This document shows, piece by piece, positions 32,354 to 42,531 of a stretch of 64,000 nt of DNA (the stretch's first letter is position 1; the number at the start of each line of letters is the position of its first letter). Location of the stretch: positions 164,050 to 228,049 of the forward strand of contig ML976661.1 of NCBI GenBank assembly GCA_010015655.1. Reading direction: 5' to 3'. Below the pieces are notes generated by a model. That model made no database searches and had not been told where the DNA came from. It was given only the letters and a program-made list of their open reading frames with translations. A program made the position numbers and the translations under genes. This DNA is from Bimuria novae-zelandiae CBS 107.79 (lineage: Eukaryota; Ascomycota; Dothideomycetes; Pleosporales; Didymosphaeriaceae).

Positions 32354-33129
32354 ACCAAATCTTATCGCCACCAGAATGTAACGCTCATCGGTGGACGGAG
32401 ATGGAGCAAGAGGCATTTATAGGAGCTCCAGATTGAAATGTAAATTCGTGAGCAGATTCAGAAGACTACTTGACCATCTGCACCATTCCTTCAATCCAAC
32501 CCAGTCGTGAAGATACAAGGTCAGGCAAGACAGTTCTGTTTAAACATATCTTGGTCCTGTGTGTTACCTCTGGATGAGTAATACATCAGATTTAGAGGAT
32601 GAAGCCATTGAAAAGCCCCCAAAGCGCCGATAGCGATGGAAATACTGGAGGCGGTTCCTCTTACTCACACGGCTCTTCTGACCTCAATTCTCCGGTCGAG
32701 TCTGGCTCCATCGCCTCCTCTAGTGGATAAGGATTCCTCATTAACGCAGCCCATTCTACCTCCATCTGCAAACGAGGATGAAGACTCGCAAGCTCATACA
32801 AACGACCAAATAAGCACACTTGATGAAGTTCGAGCGGAGTCGCGAACTCCAGAATCTTGCGGTATATTTCCATCAGCGTACAAGTTTCTTCGAAAGTCTG
32901 GCAGTTTATGTGAACCTAAGATGAGGCTGAAAAGTGATGATATGCATGATCTACGAAGGGTGAGCGCTAAGGGCGTATATACCAGCAGTCAGGGGTCACC
33001 GCTCCTCCGGGAAGCTGCATACGCCAGCAATCAGGTGTCACCGCTTCTCCGGGAAGCTACATATGCCAATGAAACATAACCAATGAAGGAGAACGAGCTA
33101 TCTGCAGGCTGGCAGTCTCACCGGAAGCT
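32354..33129. other. Ambiguous coding stretch with a two-copy repeat
   Basis: Several overlapping frames look partly protein-like: a plus frame 32636-33079 (147 codons, MEILEAVPLTHTALL), a shorter plus frame from 32599 (MKPLKSPQSADSDGNTGGGS), and a minus frame 32661-32873 (MEIYRKILEFATPLELHQVC) that resembles the start of an F-box-type remnant. None can be chosen with confidence. An imperfect two-copy repeat of about 45 bp containing GGTCACCGCT(C/T)CTCCGGGAAGC lies at about 32981-33065. The region sits between two pseudogenes and may itself be gene debris. Confidence 0.35.
32981..33068. repeat. Two-copy imperfect tandem repeat of about 45 bp
   Basis: The sequences CCAGCAGTCAGGGGTCACCG and GCCAGCAATCAGGTGTCACC begin successive copies, each followed by GCT(C/T)CTCCGGGAAGCT(G/A)CATA. 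In the plus frame from 32636 this gives two copies of a peptide ending SPLLREA(A/T)YA. The unit is about 45 bp, so the repeat preserves frame. Confidence 0.7.
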
Positions 33130-35641
33130 TCACCCATCACAGTTTATAACCCAATAGTCAACGGCCACCGCTGCAATAGGCGGGTACTCGATCGGGTCGT
33201 TGATCTCAAGAAACTGCTTCAGGTCCCAGACAGAGGGCCTAGGGCCAGCGGGCGGCACAGACAAAAATTCTTCTAGGAAGGGGAGTCTGCTTCGCATTTC
33301 GTTCAACCCCTTTGAATCCATGAGCTGGATGAGTTCTCCAGCTTCATGTGCCTTCCAAAACTGTGTGAAAGTGACAGACTCGTCGGCGTGCCCACGGCAC
33401 GTAACAAATCCGAAGGAATACCAAGCTATTTCGATTGGGTTAGGGGTGTTGCGATGGATAATTTGTGCTAGCACACAGTAACAATCTCGCTTGGATTCTG
33501 GAAGCAGATCGCGAGGCGCCTTGTCCTGGTCTTCGATGTCCAAGTATGGCCTCGCCTGGTCGAAGTACGTCGCCACCAGCTTTGCCTGCGCCTCTTCCTT
33601 CGTTATTGGGCGAGAAAGAATGTGCGGATTCTGCATGAGCTAGGGAAAATACCCGCGGCGGGAGTTCTCTGGAATTGCATGGTAGAACTCTTTGATCTTG
33701 TCCTCCAAGATGCCCCTGATACGCCACTCGTGTATGGTTTCCGCCGAGACTTCGCCGGAACGATAAAGTCCGCCGTAGACGCCCATGAGCATTGGTTTGT
33801 CTCCGTCGAAGATTGCGTTATTAAATCCGAAGTCTTTCAGGACGTCTTCTTCTCGAGGCATGAGGTCTTCCGCCAAGGATCTCCAAAGATAGTCCGCGGA
33901 AGTGAGTGGACGCTTAGAGCAGGTGAATAGATGGCCTCCGAAACGTTTTTCCTGGCATGATTCGCTGCAAAAGTGGCCGCGGTCACAGATACTGCACTTT
34001 CTCTTCGTTGGTTTCCAACATATGTCGCATTCCCATTCTAGATCTTCCGCATCTTCTCGCTTCACGGCGGTAAAGGAGGCTCTACTTTTGCTCTGCGGGT
34101 GCTCTCCCTGTCTTTTATTCCTCAGTATAATAATATGTAGGGAGAAGGGAACTAATTGGGAAGAAACAGCTACCCACCTCCGAAATATCTCCGCCACTCT
34201 ATCCTGCTCTGCCTTCATTCTTAGCCGGTCAATTTGTAGCTGTCTAAGCGAGGGATCGCTTTTCCTGTTAGACAGCAGGCTACTCCCTCCTGCTACCGAA
34301 GTTCGTTGGTGATTGAGAGGCCCCTCGATCGAAGCTTTCAGTGTTTTCTTGACCTGTTTTTGCACTGATCTGAGGGCCTTTGCTATCAAATCGGCCTGGC
34401 CTGGCCGCGGTCCTTCCAAGCCTGGCACGGTCCAGCATCTGAAGTGGCGTCCATGACAGCCTCGCGTCTCGAAGCGCCCATATGCCTGAATAAACCGATG
34501 GCACATGAAGCAGCTAAGCTTACTACACCCCAGGTAGGGGAAATGATCAGATATTGGCGTTTCGTTGGTGCTTAGAAACAATAGCATTTGGACCTCGGCG
34601 TGTATCTGAAGCCTTTGCTTTTGCCGCTTTGCGAACTCGCGCTCCACCTTCGCGACGTTACAGCCCTGACCTAAAACTGCTTTGAGAGCAGTTGGTGAAT
34701 AGTCAATACGGAGTATGCCGAGGGTTTCCTTTAGGCTAAGCGGGTGCTTAGATACAGAGGGGTTTGAGCTCGCGTGTGGACGAGGAGCGAGGAATATGGT
34801 GACCTATTCGAAACTCGGCAGTGTGAGAGCAATGTCTTTAAAGCTCTGGAATGCTACGAGGAGCCGAGCGAGCATACAGATATCTAGCTACAAAGCTTTC
34901 GATTTCGAGGCTGCGTGCGAAGAAGTATTCAAGGCCTCTTCCAAGACCTTTGTTCGACGCATCTTGTAGGCTATCGTGACAAGACTCGGGTATTTGTCGA
35001 GGGTGTCCGTGCTACTAGATAAGGTGTCGTTCATCTCATCTGTCTTGCGCGAAGCATCGTACGCTTTGAAGCTAACCCTCAACCTCGGGATATAGCTCTG
35101 TTCGATTCGGTTCTGGTGATATGACACCATCTCCATCCACAAGAGAGTCTCTGATCGGTCGACTAGGCAACTAATATGAGTTTCGACGCCGAGACGAGTC
35201 GGACACATCGGACCTACCTTCCACGCCTGACAATGACTCAAGTAGCTTTCCTAATTTGTCGAATGTAGATTCATCCTCTTTCGAAAAACCTTCATTGCGC
35301 GCAACCCACACGGTAACGTTGCTTTCGCCCTCCTGCATGGCAGAGCACGCCACCATTGCGCTGCCTTTCTTGTTCGCCGCGAATTCGGCCAAACAATCGA
35401 GGAACCTTCTTTTAAGTTTCCCATGGCCCGAATCAGATATCTGGTGAGGCGTGCGAGTATCTATACTATGCGCATCTTCATCGCTATTGTTATCGGAGTG
35501 CCTGTCGTCGTCGTCGTGAATCGGCTCAAACCACGAAGGAGGCTCAGCCTGGCCGCCATTGCGCAGAGAGAGGAGGTTCGCAAGAGAGTGAAAGTGACCC
35601 GAGTTTAGGCCAGGGTGATTCCAGTCGAACTTGTTACTCAT
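33130..35641 (-). pseudogene. OTT_1508-like deaminase / MYND zinc-finger protein with three TAG codons
   Basis: Minus strand, ATG at 35641 (MSNKFDWNHPGLNSGHFHSL). Exon 1 ends at 35218; a 55-bp intron (35217-35163, GTAGGT..TAG) restores one frame that runs to TGA at 33130-33132. A second in-phase 57-bp intron (GTGGGT..GAG-flanked, about 34119-34175) is likely. The frame is cut by TAG at 34888-34890, 34804-34806 and 33640-33642. A zinc-deaminase signature, RLQIHAEVQMLLFLSTNE plus CSKLSCFMCHRFIQ, identifies the fungal OTT_1508-like deaminase fold. A MYND-like cluster follows, CDICWKPTKRKCSICDRG then HFCSESCQEK. Suspected original codons are Gln (CAG) at 34804 and Trp (TGG) at 33640, both CpA to TpA changes on one strand or the other. 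No indels seen. Function of the intact family is not established. Confidence 0.82.
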
Positions 35642-36096
35642 CGTGAAGAAGTTGTCTTTGGTTCTTTTTCGATCCGAGTGCCTGCGTTATCAATGACTTC
35701 GCATGGAGTGTGCGGGGTCCGTGATACAAGGCTTACCCGCTCCAGTAGGAGCCCGGATTGGGTGCCACAAAGCAAACATCCTGCCAGGGGCTGGCTGCTC
35801 GTTGGAGGGGCCGTCAGAGTACGTCAAAACAAGAATTAATACTAGGGTCAGCCACGCAGGATTGGAGGCACATCACAGACGTTCCTTCCAAGAGTAGGGA
35901 GCGTGCCGAGCTGTTAGCTCCATTTGTAGGAACCGGCTCCCACGCGAGGTAGACGTGGGCTATATGTAAGGGCCAAAATCTATAGCAGGAAAACGTAACA
36001 AGTACCACTAGAATAGGTAATACAAGAGCTAAACTTCGATTACGAACGAAGCATTGTTTATCCCGCCTTCAGCTTTACGCGAGAGAGTGGCGACCA
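35642..36096. other. Intergenic
   Basis: About 450 bp upstream of the deaminase-type pseudogene. Short frames only. No recognisable element before the MITE target duplication at 36097. Confidence 0.5.
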
Positions 36097-36240
36097 GTGG
36101 TTAGCCGAGTTGTCAACAATCAAGCGATAGGCAGATTGATTACTGGATCAGGTCTAACACGGACCTCTCTGTGGTCTTTTGGCGCTTAGTTGGGCAATCA
36201 ATCTGGAGATCACTTGATTGTTGACAACTGTGGTGGTTAG
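36097..36240. mobile_element. hAT-like MITE with 8-bp target duplication
   Basis: A 128-bp element (36105-36232) is flanked by identical 8-bp direct repeats GTGGTTAG (36097-36104 and 36233-36240). The ends are inverted repeats: 36109-36124 (GTTGTCAACAATCAAG) is the exact reverse complement of 36213-36228. The similarity continues inward, with mismatches, through CAGATTGATT, for about 36 bp in total. The outermost bases are CCGA on one side and CACA on the other. An 8-bp duplication is the hallmark of hAT transposases, so this is best read as a non-autonomous hAT derivative. There is no coding capacity. Confidence 0.8.
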
Positions 36241-36774
36241 GTTAGAGTCGCTAGCGAAACCAGCTTCACCCCTAAAGGTGTAGCCTAGCAGGCTGGCAGG
36301 CAATCAATCGACAAGCTATATTGCTATCTGCAGAAATGAGTGAGGAGTCTGTCGAGAAAGAAAGTAGTAGTCGAGAGCTTTATCTTGAAGTCAGTGGTCC
36401 GTGCTACTATATGGAACCTTCTACAACCTCTGACGTAGTCACGTGGCTACAAAAGGCGGCTGCAACATAGCTTTAGCATCCCACTTTATCCAGGTATGTT
36501 ACCGGTAGGCGCCTTTGGCATTGGCACGAACGTGGATCCAAACAACGTTGCCGCCTACGCTGACATAACATGGCTTAGATAATCAGCCCACCGGTGAGAC
36601 CACGATAAGTATAGTAGATTACTGCCATCTTTGTTCTTCGTCAACTGTGCCTCTTCTACGGTACCGCAGCAGGCAAAGCTAGATAAAAGATAGGCTTCAG
36701 TTGATAAGCTTATCGTAAGCCTCTAACCTCTCTCCATCACCGCATCACGAGCTCTGATTACGGAGACCCATACG
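36241..36774. other. Upstream region of the copia-disrupted gene
   Basis: About 530 bp between the MITE and the ATG at 36775. No gene seen. Confidence 0.45.
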
Positions 36775-36962
36775 ATGGCGTCAAGCTCCGCGCATGATGC
36801 GAAGAATATGTACCCGAAACGACTTCGCAAACGAACTGATAACACAGCCTATCGCATGCCTGGTAAGTCAAAGTAGCTCACAATTTTATGTTGTCTGACG
36901 CGATGCAGGCCTAACAGCTCCAAGGTTCATCATCTGTGACCGACATGGACCTCCTCTTAAGT
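36775..36962 (+). pseudogene. 5' part of a membrane-protein gene split by the copia insertion
   Basis: ATG at 36775 begins MASSSAHDAKNMYPKRLRKR. Exon 1 ends at 36862, an intron runs 36863-36908 (GTAAGT..CAG), and exon 2 continues GLTAPRFIICDRHGPPL up to the target site TAAGT (36958-36962), where the LTR element begins. The rest of the gene resumes at 42532. Reading across the element with one TAAGT copy keeps the frame: exon pieces of 88, 54, 526 and 490 nt total 386 codons including stop. Confidence 0.8.
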
Positions 36963-37158
36963 TGTGAACCAAATAACTCATGTATATCCCCCTCTGCCAC
37001 TAGAGGTAAGCTATCTCCTATATACCCAGGCGCAAACATCCTAGATAACTGGCAAACAGCAAACAAAAGGAAAATAAGCCATCAGCTCGGTGGCAAACAT
37101 CAAAAACAAACAAAAGGAAAACAAGCCATCAGCTCAGTAGCAAACATCAAACCTCACA
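36963..37158 (-). repeat. LTR (3' LTR of the minus-strand copia element)
   Basis: 196 bp, TGTGA..TCACA. It contains an internal imperfect duplication of about 55-60 bp built on CAAACAAAAGGAAAA(T/C)AAGCC and ATCAGCTC(G/A)GT(G/A)GCAAACATC. It differs from the other LTR at two sites only. Confidence 0.93.
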
Positions 37159-37185
37159 CACCCCCTCGCACCTCCCACATGCTGG
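37159..37185 (-). other. Polypurine tract of the copia element
   Basis: Immediately upstream of the 3' LTR on the coding (minus) strand the sequence is GGGAGGTGCGAGGGGG, directly abutting the LTR start. This is the expected plus-strand primer position and composition. Confidence 0.7.
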
Positions 37186-40100
37186 AGGGGCGATCGCCCC
37201 GTATATAAAGCCGTAGACGTACCCGCAAAAGTGGCTATCGCCAGATTTTATAGTGTTAAGCTTTTTACTTGACGTTTTTCCCAACAAATCGTCCACGGAG
37301 ATCCACGAGATAGAGCTACCTTACAAACTCCGCATATTTCTGCTTTAAGAGCAACTTCGTAAGCCCGTCTGCTAGCATCTTAGTTATTAGCACCTATCTT
37401 ACATGGAGTTATCCTGCCTCTACTTCTTAATAGATCTATATTTGGTATATATCCACGTGTTTAATGCTCGTTTTTAGGCAGTCTTCCTGCTTATTAATAA
37501 TACCTACTATTTGCTAGTTATTATATATAATAACTGGCGTCTTATTTAGCTTAAAACTAATCCTCTTAAAAAAGCGTAACTATTCCTAAAGTTATAATCT
37601 GGTAGTTAATAGAGCAAGTAGTTCTGTCTTTATTATTAACTTACTAACGGTCCTTTGCACCGTAGATCCCTAATTAACTAGTAAATTATATAATAAGAAG
37701 AGATAGCTATAGCTACTCTAGCGCGTCTCTATAACGTTCGCATACGACGCGTCTAATGCTCCGTAAAAGACAGGATTAAGGTTACCTCTAGTAAGGATTT
37801 TGGTAGCGCCGTTGCCATCGTTACTACTACCCTAGAGAGCGTAGTACTTTGTTACTAGGAGATAGACCCACACCTTAAGTGCGTACTATACATGCAACTG
37901 CCTAGGATTAGTAAAATAATATACTAAAATAATATACAAGCGCGCAATATCTAGACGCGTCTAGTAAGTAATATATACTAAGCTACTAACTAATTATTAG
38001 TAATACGTCCGTTATTTAGTATTAGGCTCCTCTATAGAAGCCTGCAAGTTGTTTACGTATTATAGTAATAGAGCCTCTGGCGTCTTACCCTCTAGCTTTA
38101 TATTAAATTAATAAGTAACCTTATTAATATACTTATTTTATAATAACTAAATCTTGCGCTGCTTCCTGTCTCGAAGTACTTATACGCCTAAGAACCATAT
38201 AAGTTCTCCTATTATCTTTAAGTTATAGTGTTTAACAAGCTTGCTAGTAATGCTATCGAATAAGCATTAGTTACTACGATAGTAGGCAATTATAATATTA
38301 TTAACAAAGATAAACAATATAAGGTAATTATTTATATATAAGCATAGGAACCCTAGGACACGCTTAAGGCCTAATTTCTTAACTATATAACAGAAATCTT
38401 TGTGCTAGAGTAGTGCTAACTCCTTTAAACTATATAAAGCGCGTAAGACCTCTAGGAACTTGCTATTATTGCTAAAGACGTCTAGGGTCTCTACTATGAG
38501 CTTGTAATTAAGTAGGGCGTTTAAGAAAGCGTTAGGCGCGTTATACTACCAAAGCTTTAGGTTAAACTTATTAGTAATTACTAGTAGGGCCTAAAAACTT
38601 CGTGCTGCTAGCGTCGCTACGTAAATGTCTTTATACTACTCCTTAAAGTCTCCTTATATAATAAGCCGCGCCTTAAACTTGTAAAGATAGCTATCCTCGT
38701 TAAACTTGTAATTAAATACCTATATAAGCAAGAGTACCTTAATATCTTGCTTAGCCGCTATCTTTTTAGTTATCTTTGTCTTGCAGAAACAGCCCTTATC
38801 CCACACCTAGCAATACTCTTATTAAACGGCCTCTATAAACTGCTTGCCGAATTAGTAATACTTTAGCTAGTATATAGACTTTAGTTTAGGCAGTAATTAA
38901 CTCCTGTAAAGTTACTAGTTATTAAAAAAGCTAGATCCGCCATTTTAGCCTTGCTTAACATTTATTAAAGTTATAAAAGTATAAAGATATTCGTCAACGC
39001 GCCTAGCGCTAAAAATTGCTATATATAACTAAGGATTATTGTGGTTTATTAGCCTACGCTTATGCCTGCCTAAAACGATATTTTCCTCTAAAAAATTAAG
39101 GTTTTAACGCTAAGGAGCATTATTCGTATGCCTATTAGGTATATAGTCTAGTATTTTAGTTATAGAATAGTTTATAACTAGTTACTAAGTAGGTAAATGC
39201 GGTGTTAAGTGCGCGTTAAAAAATTAAGTGTCTTTATTTTCTTATGCTAAGACTTTTTCCCTTAACACTAAATCCTCCTCACCCCCAAGCTACTACTATA
39301 ATTAAGCCTTATCTTACTCTAATTCGTTTTTTAGCGTTTAAATTTATTCGTCTAGAATAACATTATCGCCTCGATTGTCTAGATTTCTAGCTACTAGGTA
39401 TAATATATTATAAAATAGAGCGTCTACTATACGCTGTATCTCTTTAACTTACTTAGTAATTACAAAAGCCTTCTTATCCACTCTATACTTAACTTAGGAG
39501 AGAACTCCCCTATTAAACGTAGTTAATTACTAGAGTAATATACGCGCTCGCGCTTGCTAGGTTATTAGTAAGTCTTCTACTTTAATATTATCTTTATTTA
39601 GCATCTCTAGTATATCTAATAGCTTAATAGATCTCGTAATAGCTTGCGCGTTATACCTATCTTTACTACCTTTATAAAAACGACTTAGGTTAAAAATAAC
39701 GTCTCTTACGCGAACAACTTGGTCCTTTGTTAGTAGCTAAATCCTAAAGATATTAGTTAAATTATACTCTACAAAATAGCTAATAAGAGCCCTAGACTAC
39801 GTCTTTATAGCCTTTAGTAGGTGTTTATTTAATACGTATGCTTAATAACTAATAGGCCGCATGTAAGAGACGATAGGCTTGTGTCTCTAGACAATCTTAT
39901 ACAGAGTTTTTTAGCCTAACAACCTCGTTGGCGTATAGTTAAGTAAGTACCTTACTATCTTATATATCTTATTCGCTAGCTTCTTAGGTAAGTTAGCCTA
40001 TAACGTTAGCGCTCTTGCCCTTGTGCTAAGCGTCTTTCTAGCTATTTTAGCGCTGCTATTCTACTTTAGTGTGTCTAATACCCGTAGCTCTAAGCGTATT

Positions 40101-42320
40101 CCTAATTTATTATAAAGACTCTTAAACCTAAATCCTTTCTTATTATTAGCTTTTATAATAATTACGTCGTAATTAAACTGCCTCTAGATCTACTAAATTA
40201 CGCTAAGTAGCTAGGGACGTAACTCTCTAGCGTTTCTTGTCTTAGTTATTTCTATCTTATTCTTTTTAAAGTACTTATTCACTATATAAGTAGCGTACCT
40301 ATTGCGATTATAGTAAAGCTTTCCGTGCTTGCGGATTTATAAAACGTTAATAGTAATATAATAAAACAGGCGCTCTACTATGTCTACTAGCGTACGCCTA
40401 GACACCTGCTACGTAAGCTTTGCCTTATAGTAAATCTGGCAATTAAGGTCCTATTGCTTAACGTCTGTTACTTTAACGCTAACTATATTATCTTATAAGT
40501 ATTAGATTGCTTTTCTTAATAAATAACCCTATATAGCATAAGCAAGCTTCGCGCTAAGTTTCTAAGTAGGTTTTAGTATCCTTAATAGCGCTATCTTTAT
40601 TATAAAGGTAAATAATATTAGCTTCTTTAGTTACTTACTTGTCTTAACGTTAAGTAACTAGTGGCTCCGCTAGTACTCTAAATAAGTAATTACCCTTAAG
40701 CTCCTATATAAAACGTCTTTACTAGAGTTAAAGTAAATGCCTATATTACGACAGCGGCCTAGGTCTATAACGCTTATTAAGAAGCCTAGCATAAAAGCGA
40801 CGTAAGTAAGTGCTAAACTCTTAACACTAAACAGCATATAGATAGAGAGGCTAACTTTACCCTAGGCTTCTACTAGAATATAACTTATTTTAGTAGTAAT
40901 AGTCCTGTTATTATGCTCCTTACGTTGCCTTTCCTAGCCTACCTAGTCCTCTAAGTTAACAATATAAGTATTACTACCTGGGTCTAGAATCTAGTAGTCT
41001 TATAAACCGTTACCCTCTGTAATAGCTGCGACTTTAAGATCTTTAGATAGTAGAGAGTTATCGTCTATAAGGATAGCCTCTGCTATAAAATTAGCTATAT
41101 AAGTAGCTAGAGTAGTAAGAGCTTTACTATCGTCCGCTATAATTATCTCTTTAATATTTATATTATTACGCTTACGCTATTTGCCTAGGTACTCCTTTAC
41201 TTTCTCTTTTAAGCTAGTGTTGTCTTTATAAGCCTTCTTAATACGCTTTTATATAGACTTCTTATCCTTAAAGTCTATGCGCCTGCCTTTAGCATGTAGG
41301 TTAAAGTAATAGTAGTTCTCCTACTAGTGGCGAAATCTATATAAGTAGCTCTTACCCTTATCGTTAGAGCTATCCTTATCTAATTCTTAGATAGTCTTTG
41401 CTACTTAAAGCTCTCCTGCCATTACCGTAAGTTAAAGGGCCCTAGGTTAAGTTATTTATAAGTAGTCCTTATACGTCGCGATCTTATCTTTTAATAATAG
41501 AGTAGTTGTCTAGCTAGTGCGTTATTACTTAAGATAACTCGCTAGCGTAGGCGCTCTATACTCTAAATTTATTACTTTAATAGCTACTAGAAAATCCTCT
41601 ACTAATTAGTTATTTATAACGTCTAATAGCGAAACTGCATGCGCCTGCCTTGTCACGTTAAGCTAGTCCCTTAGCTAAATCTTTATACTCTTGTCCCTTA
41701 GTAGCACGTATAACTAGTAATACTTCTTTTTTAGTTCGCGCTTAATTGCGGTTATCGTGAGCAATAAGTAGACTTTAAGGGTAATTAGATATTTATAAAT
41801 AATATCCTTATCTTATAGTAAGTATAGGTTACGTTAATATATAGTGCGCGCTATCTTAGAGTTAAAAAGAGTAAACGCTCTCTACTAACGCTTAAATACT
41901 AAAAAATTTTACTTATACCTTTAATATAAGAATTAGTAGCGCGTAAACCCTTTATTATTAAGATCTTACTTAGTATAATTTACTAGTATAGGGATTAGTT
42001 CCCTATTTGCCCTTGCGCGTGGCAACGCGTCTTTTAGCTCTAGCGGAGTGGGCGCTATTAATTGCTTCAAATCTACCTCCAGCACGTCAGGATCCACATA
42101 CTCCCACAGCCTATGCTGTTGCGCTGTATCTTTACGCAAAAATAACCAAGCTTGCCAGTCCTTAGGCGTCTCAAGGATCACTCCCATCGCTCGGGATGCT
42201 GCCTGCAATTCAGCCGTCATCGTGATTGTATGGAGAGGGCAAACAAATGGTATGTGTGAAAGATCAGACGACTAAGAGCGATCACTAACTGCAATAGCTA
42301 AGTTGCCCGACAAAACACTA

Positions 42321-42335
42321 TGCCGGGCTCATAAC
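42321..42335 (-). other. Primer-binding site matching an initiator-tRNA anticodon-arm fragment
   Basis: Directly adjacent to the 5' LTR, the plus strand reads CCGGGCTCATAAC up to the LTR border. GGGCTCATAAC is the anticodon stem-loop of initiator Met tRNA (CAU anticodon), ending near nucleotide 39. The site is therefore complementary to a tRNA half, as in Drosophila copia and related elements, rather than to a tRNA 3' CCA end. Confidence 0.75.
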
Positions 42336-42531
42336 TGTGAACCAAATAACTCATGTATATCCCCCTCTGCTACTAGAGGTAAGCTATCTCCTATATACCC
42401 AGGCGCAAACATCCTAGATAACTGGCAAACAGCAAACAAAAGGAAAATAAGCCATCAGCTCGGTGGCAAACATCAAAAACAAACAAAAGGAAAACAAGCC
42501 ATCAGCTCAGTGGCAAACATCAAACCTCACA
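42336..42531 (-). repeat. LTR (5' LTR of the minus-strand copia element)
   Basis: 196 bp, same termini as the other LTR. The two differences (CCAC/CTAC and GTAG/GTGG contexts) are both transitions of CpA/TpA type on one strand. Confidence 0.93.

Larger units (their letters stand above)
36963..42531 (-). mobile_element. Complete Ty1/copia LTR retrotransposon, interior RIP-degraded
   Basis: A 5,569-bp element with 196-bp LTRs (36963-37158 and 42336-42531) starting TGTGA and ending TCACA, flanked by the 5-bp duplication TAAGT (36958-36962, 42532-42536). Coding orientation is minus. The gag start is at about 42220, with a copia-type N-terminus (ILETPKDWQAWLFLRKDTA, then LWEYVDPD). The reverse-transcriptase catalytic motif survives near 38288-38320 as FVNNI, where a YVDD-type motif is expected (G to A changes). 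The RNase H terminus reads LADGLTKLLLKQKYAEF at about 37321-37375. From about 37,340 to 42,010 the DNA is strongly AT-rich and stop-filled, as after RIP. The ends, about 370 bp at one side and 520 bp at the other, are normal in composition. The two LTRs differ at 2 of 196 positions. Non-autonomous today. Confidence 0.92.

Noticed and set aside
36936..37208. Plus-strand frame with a near-duplicate at 42303-42566
   Set aside because: Both frames are simply the copia LTR read on the non-coding strand; the similarity is LTR identity, not a gene family.
37340..42010. Centromere or AT-isochore without genes
   Set aside because: Recognisable copia gag, RT and RNase H remnants, LTRs and target duplication show it is a single retrotransposon.
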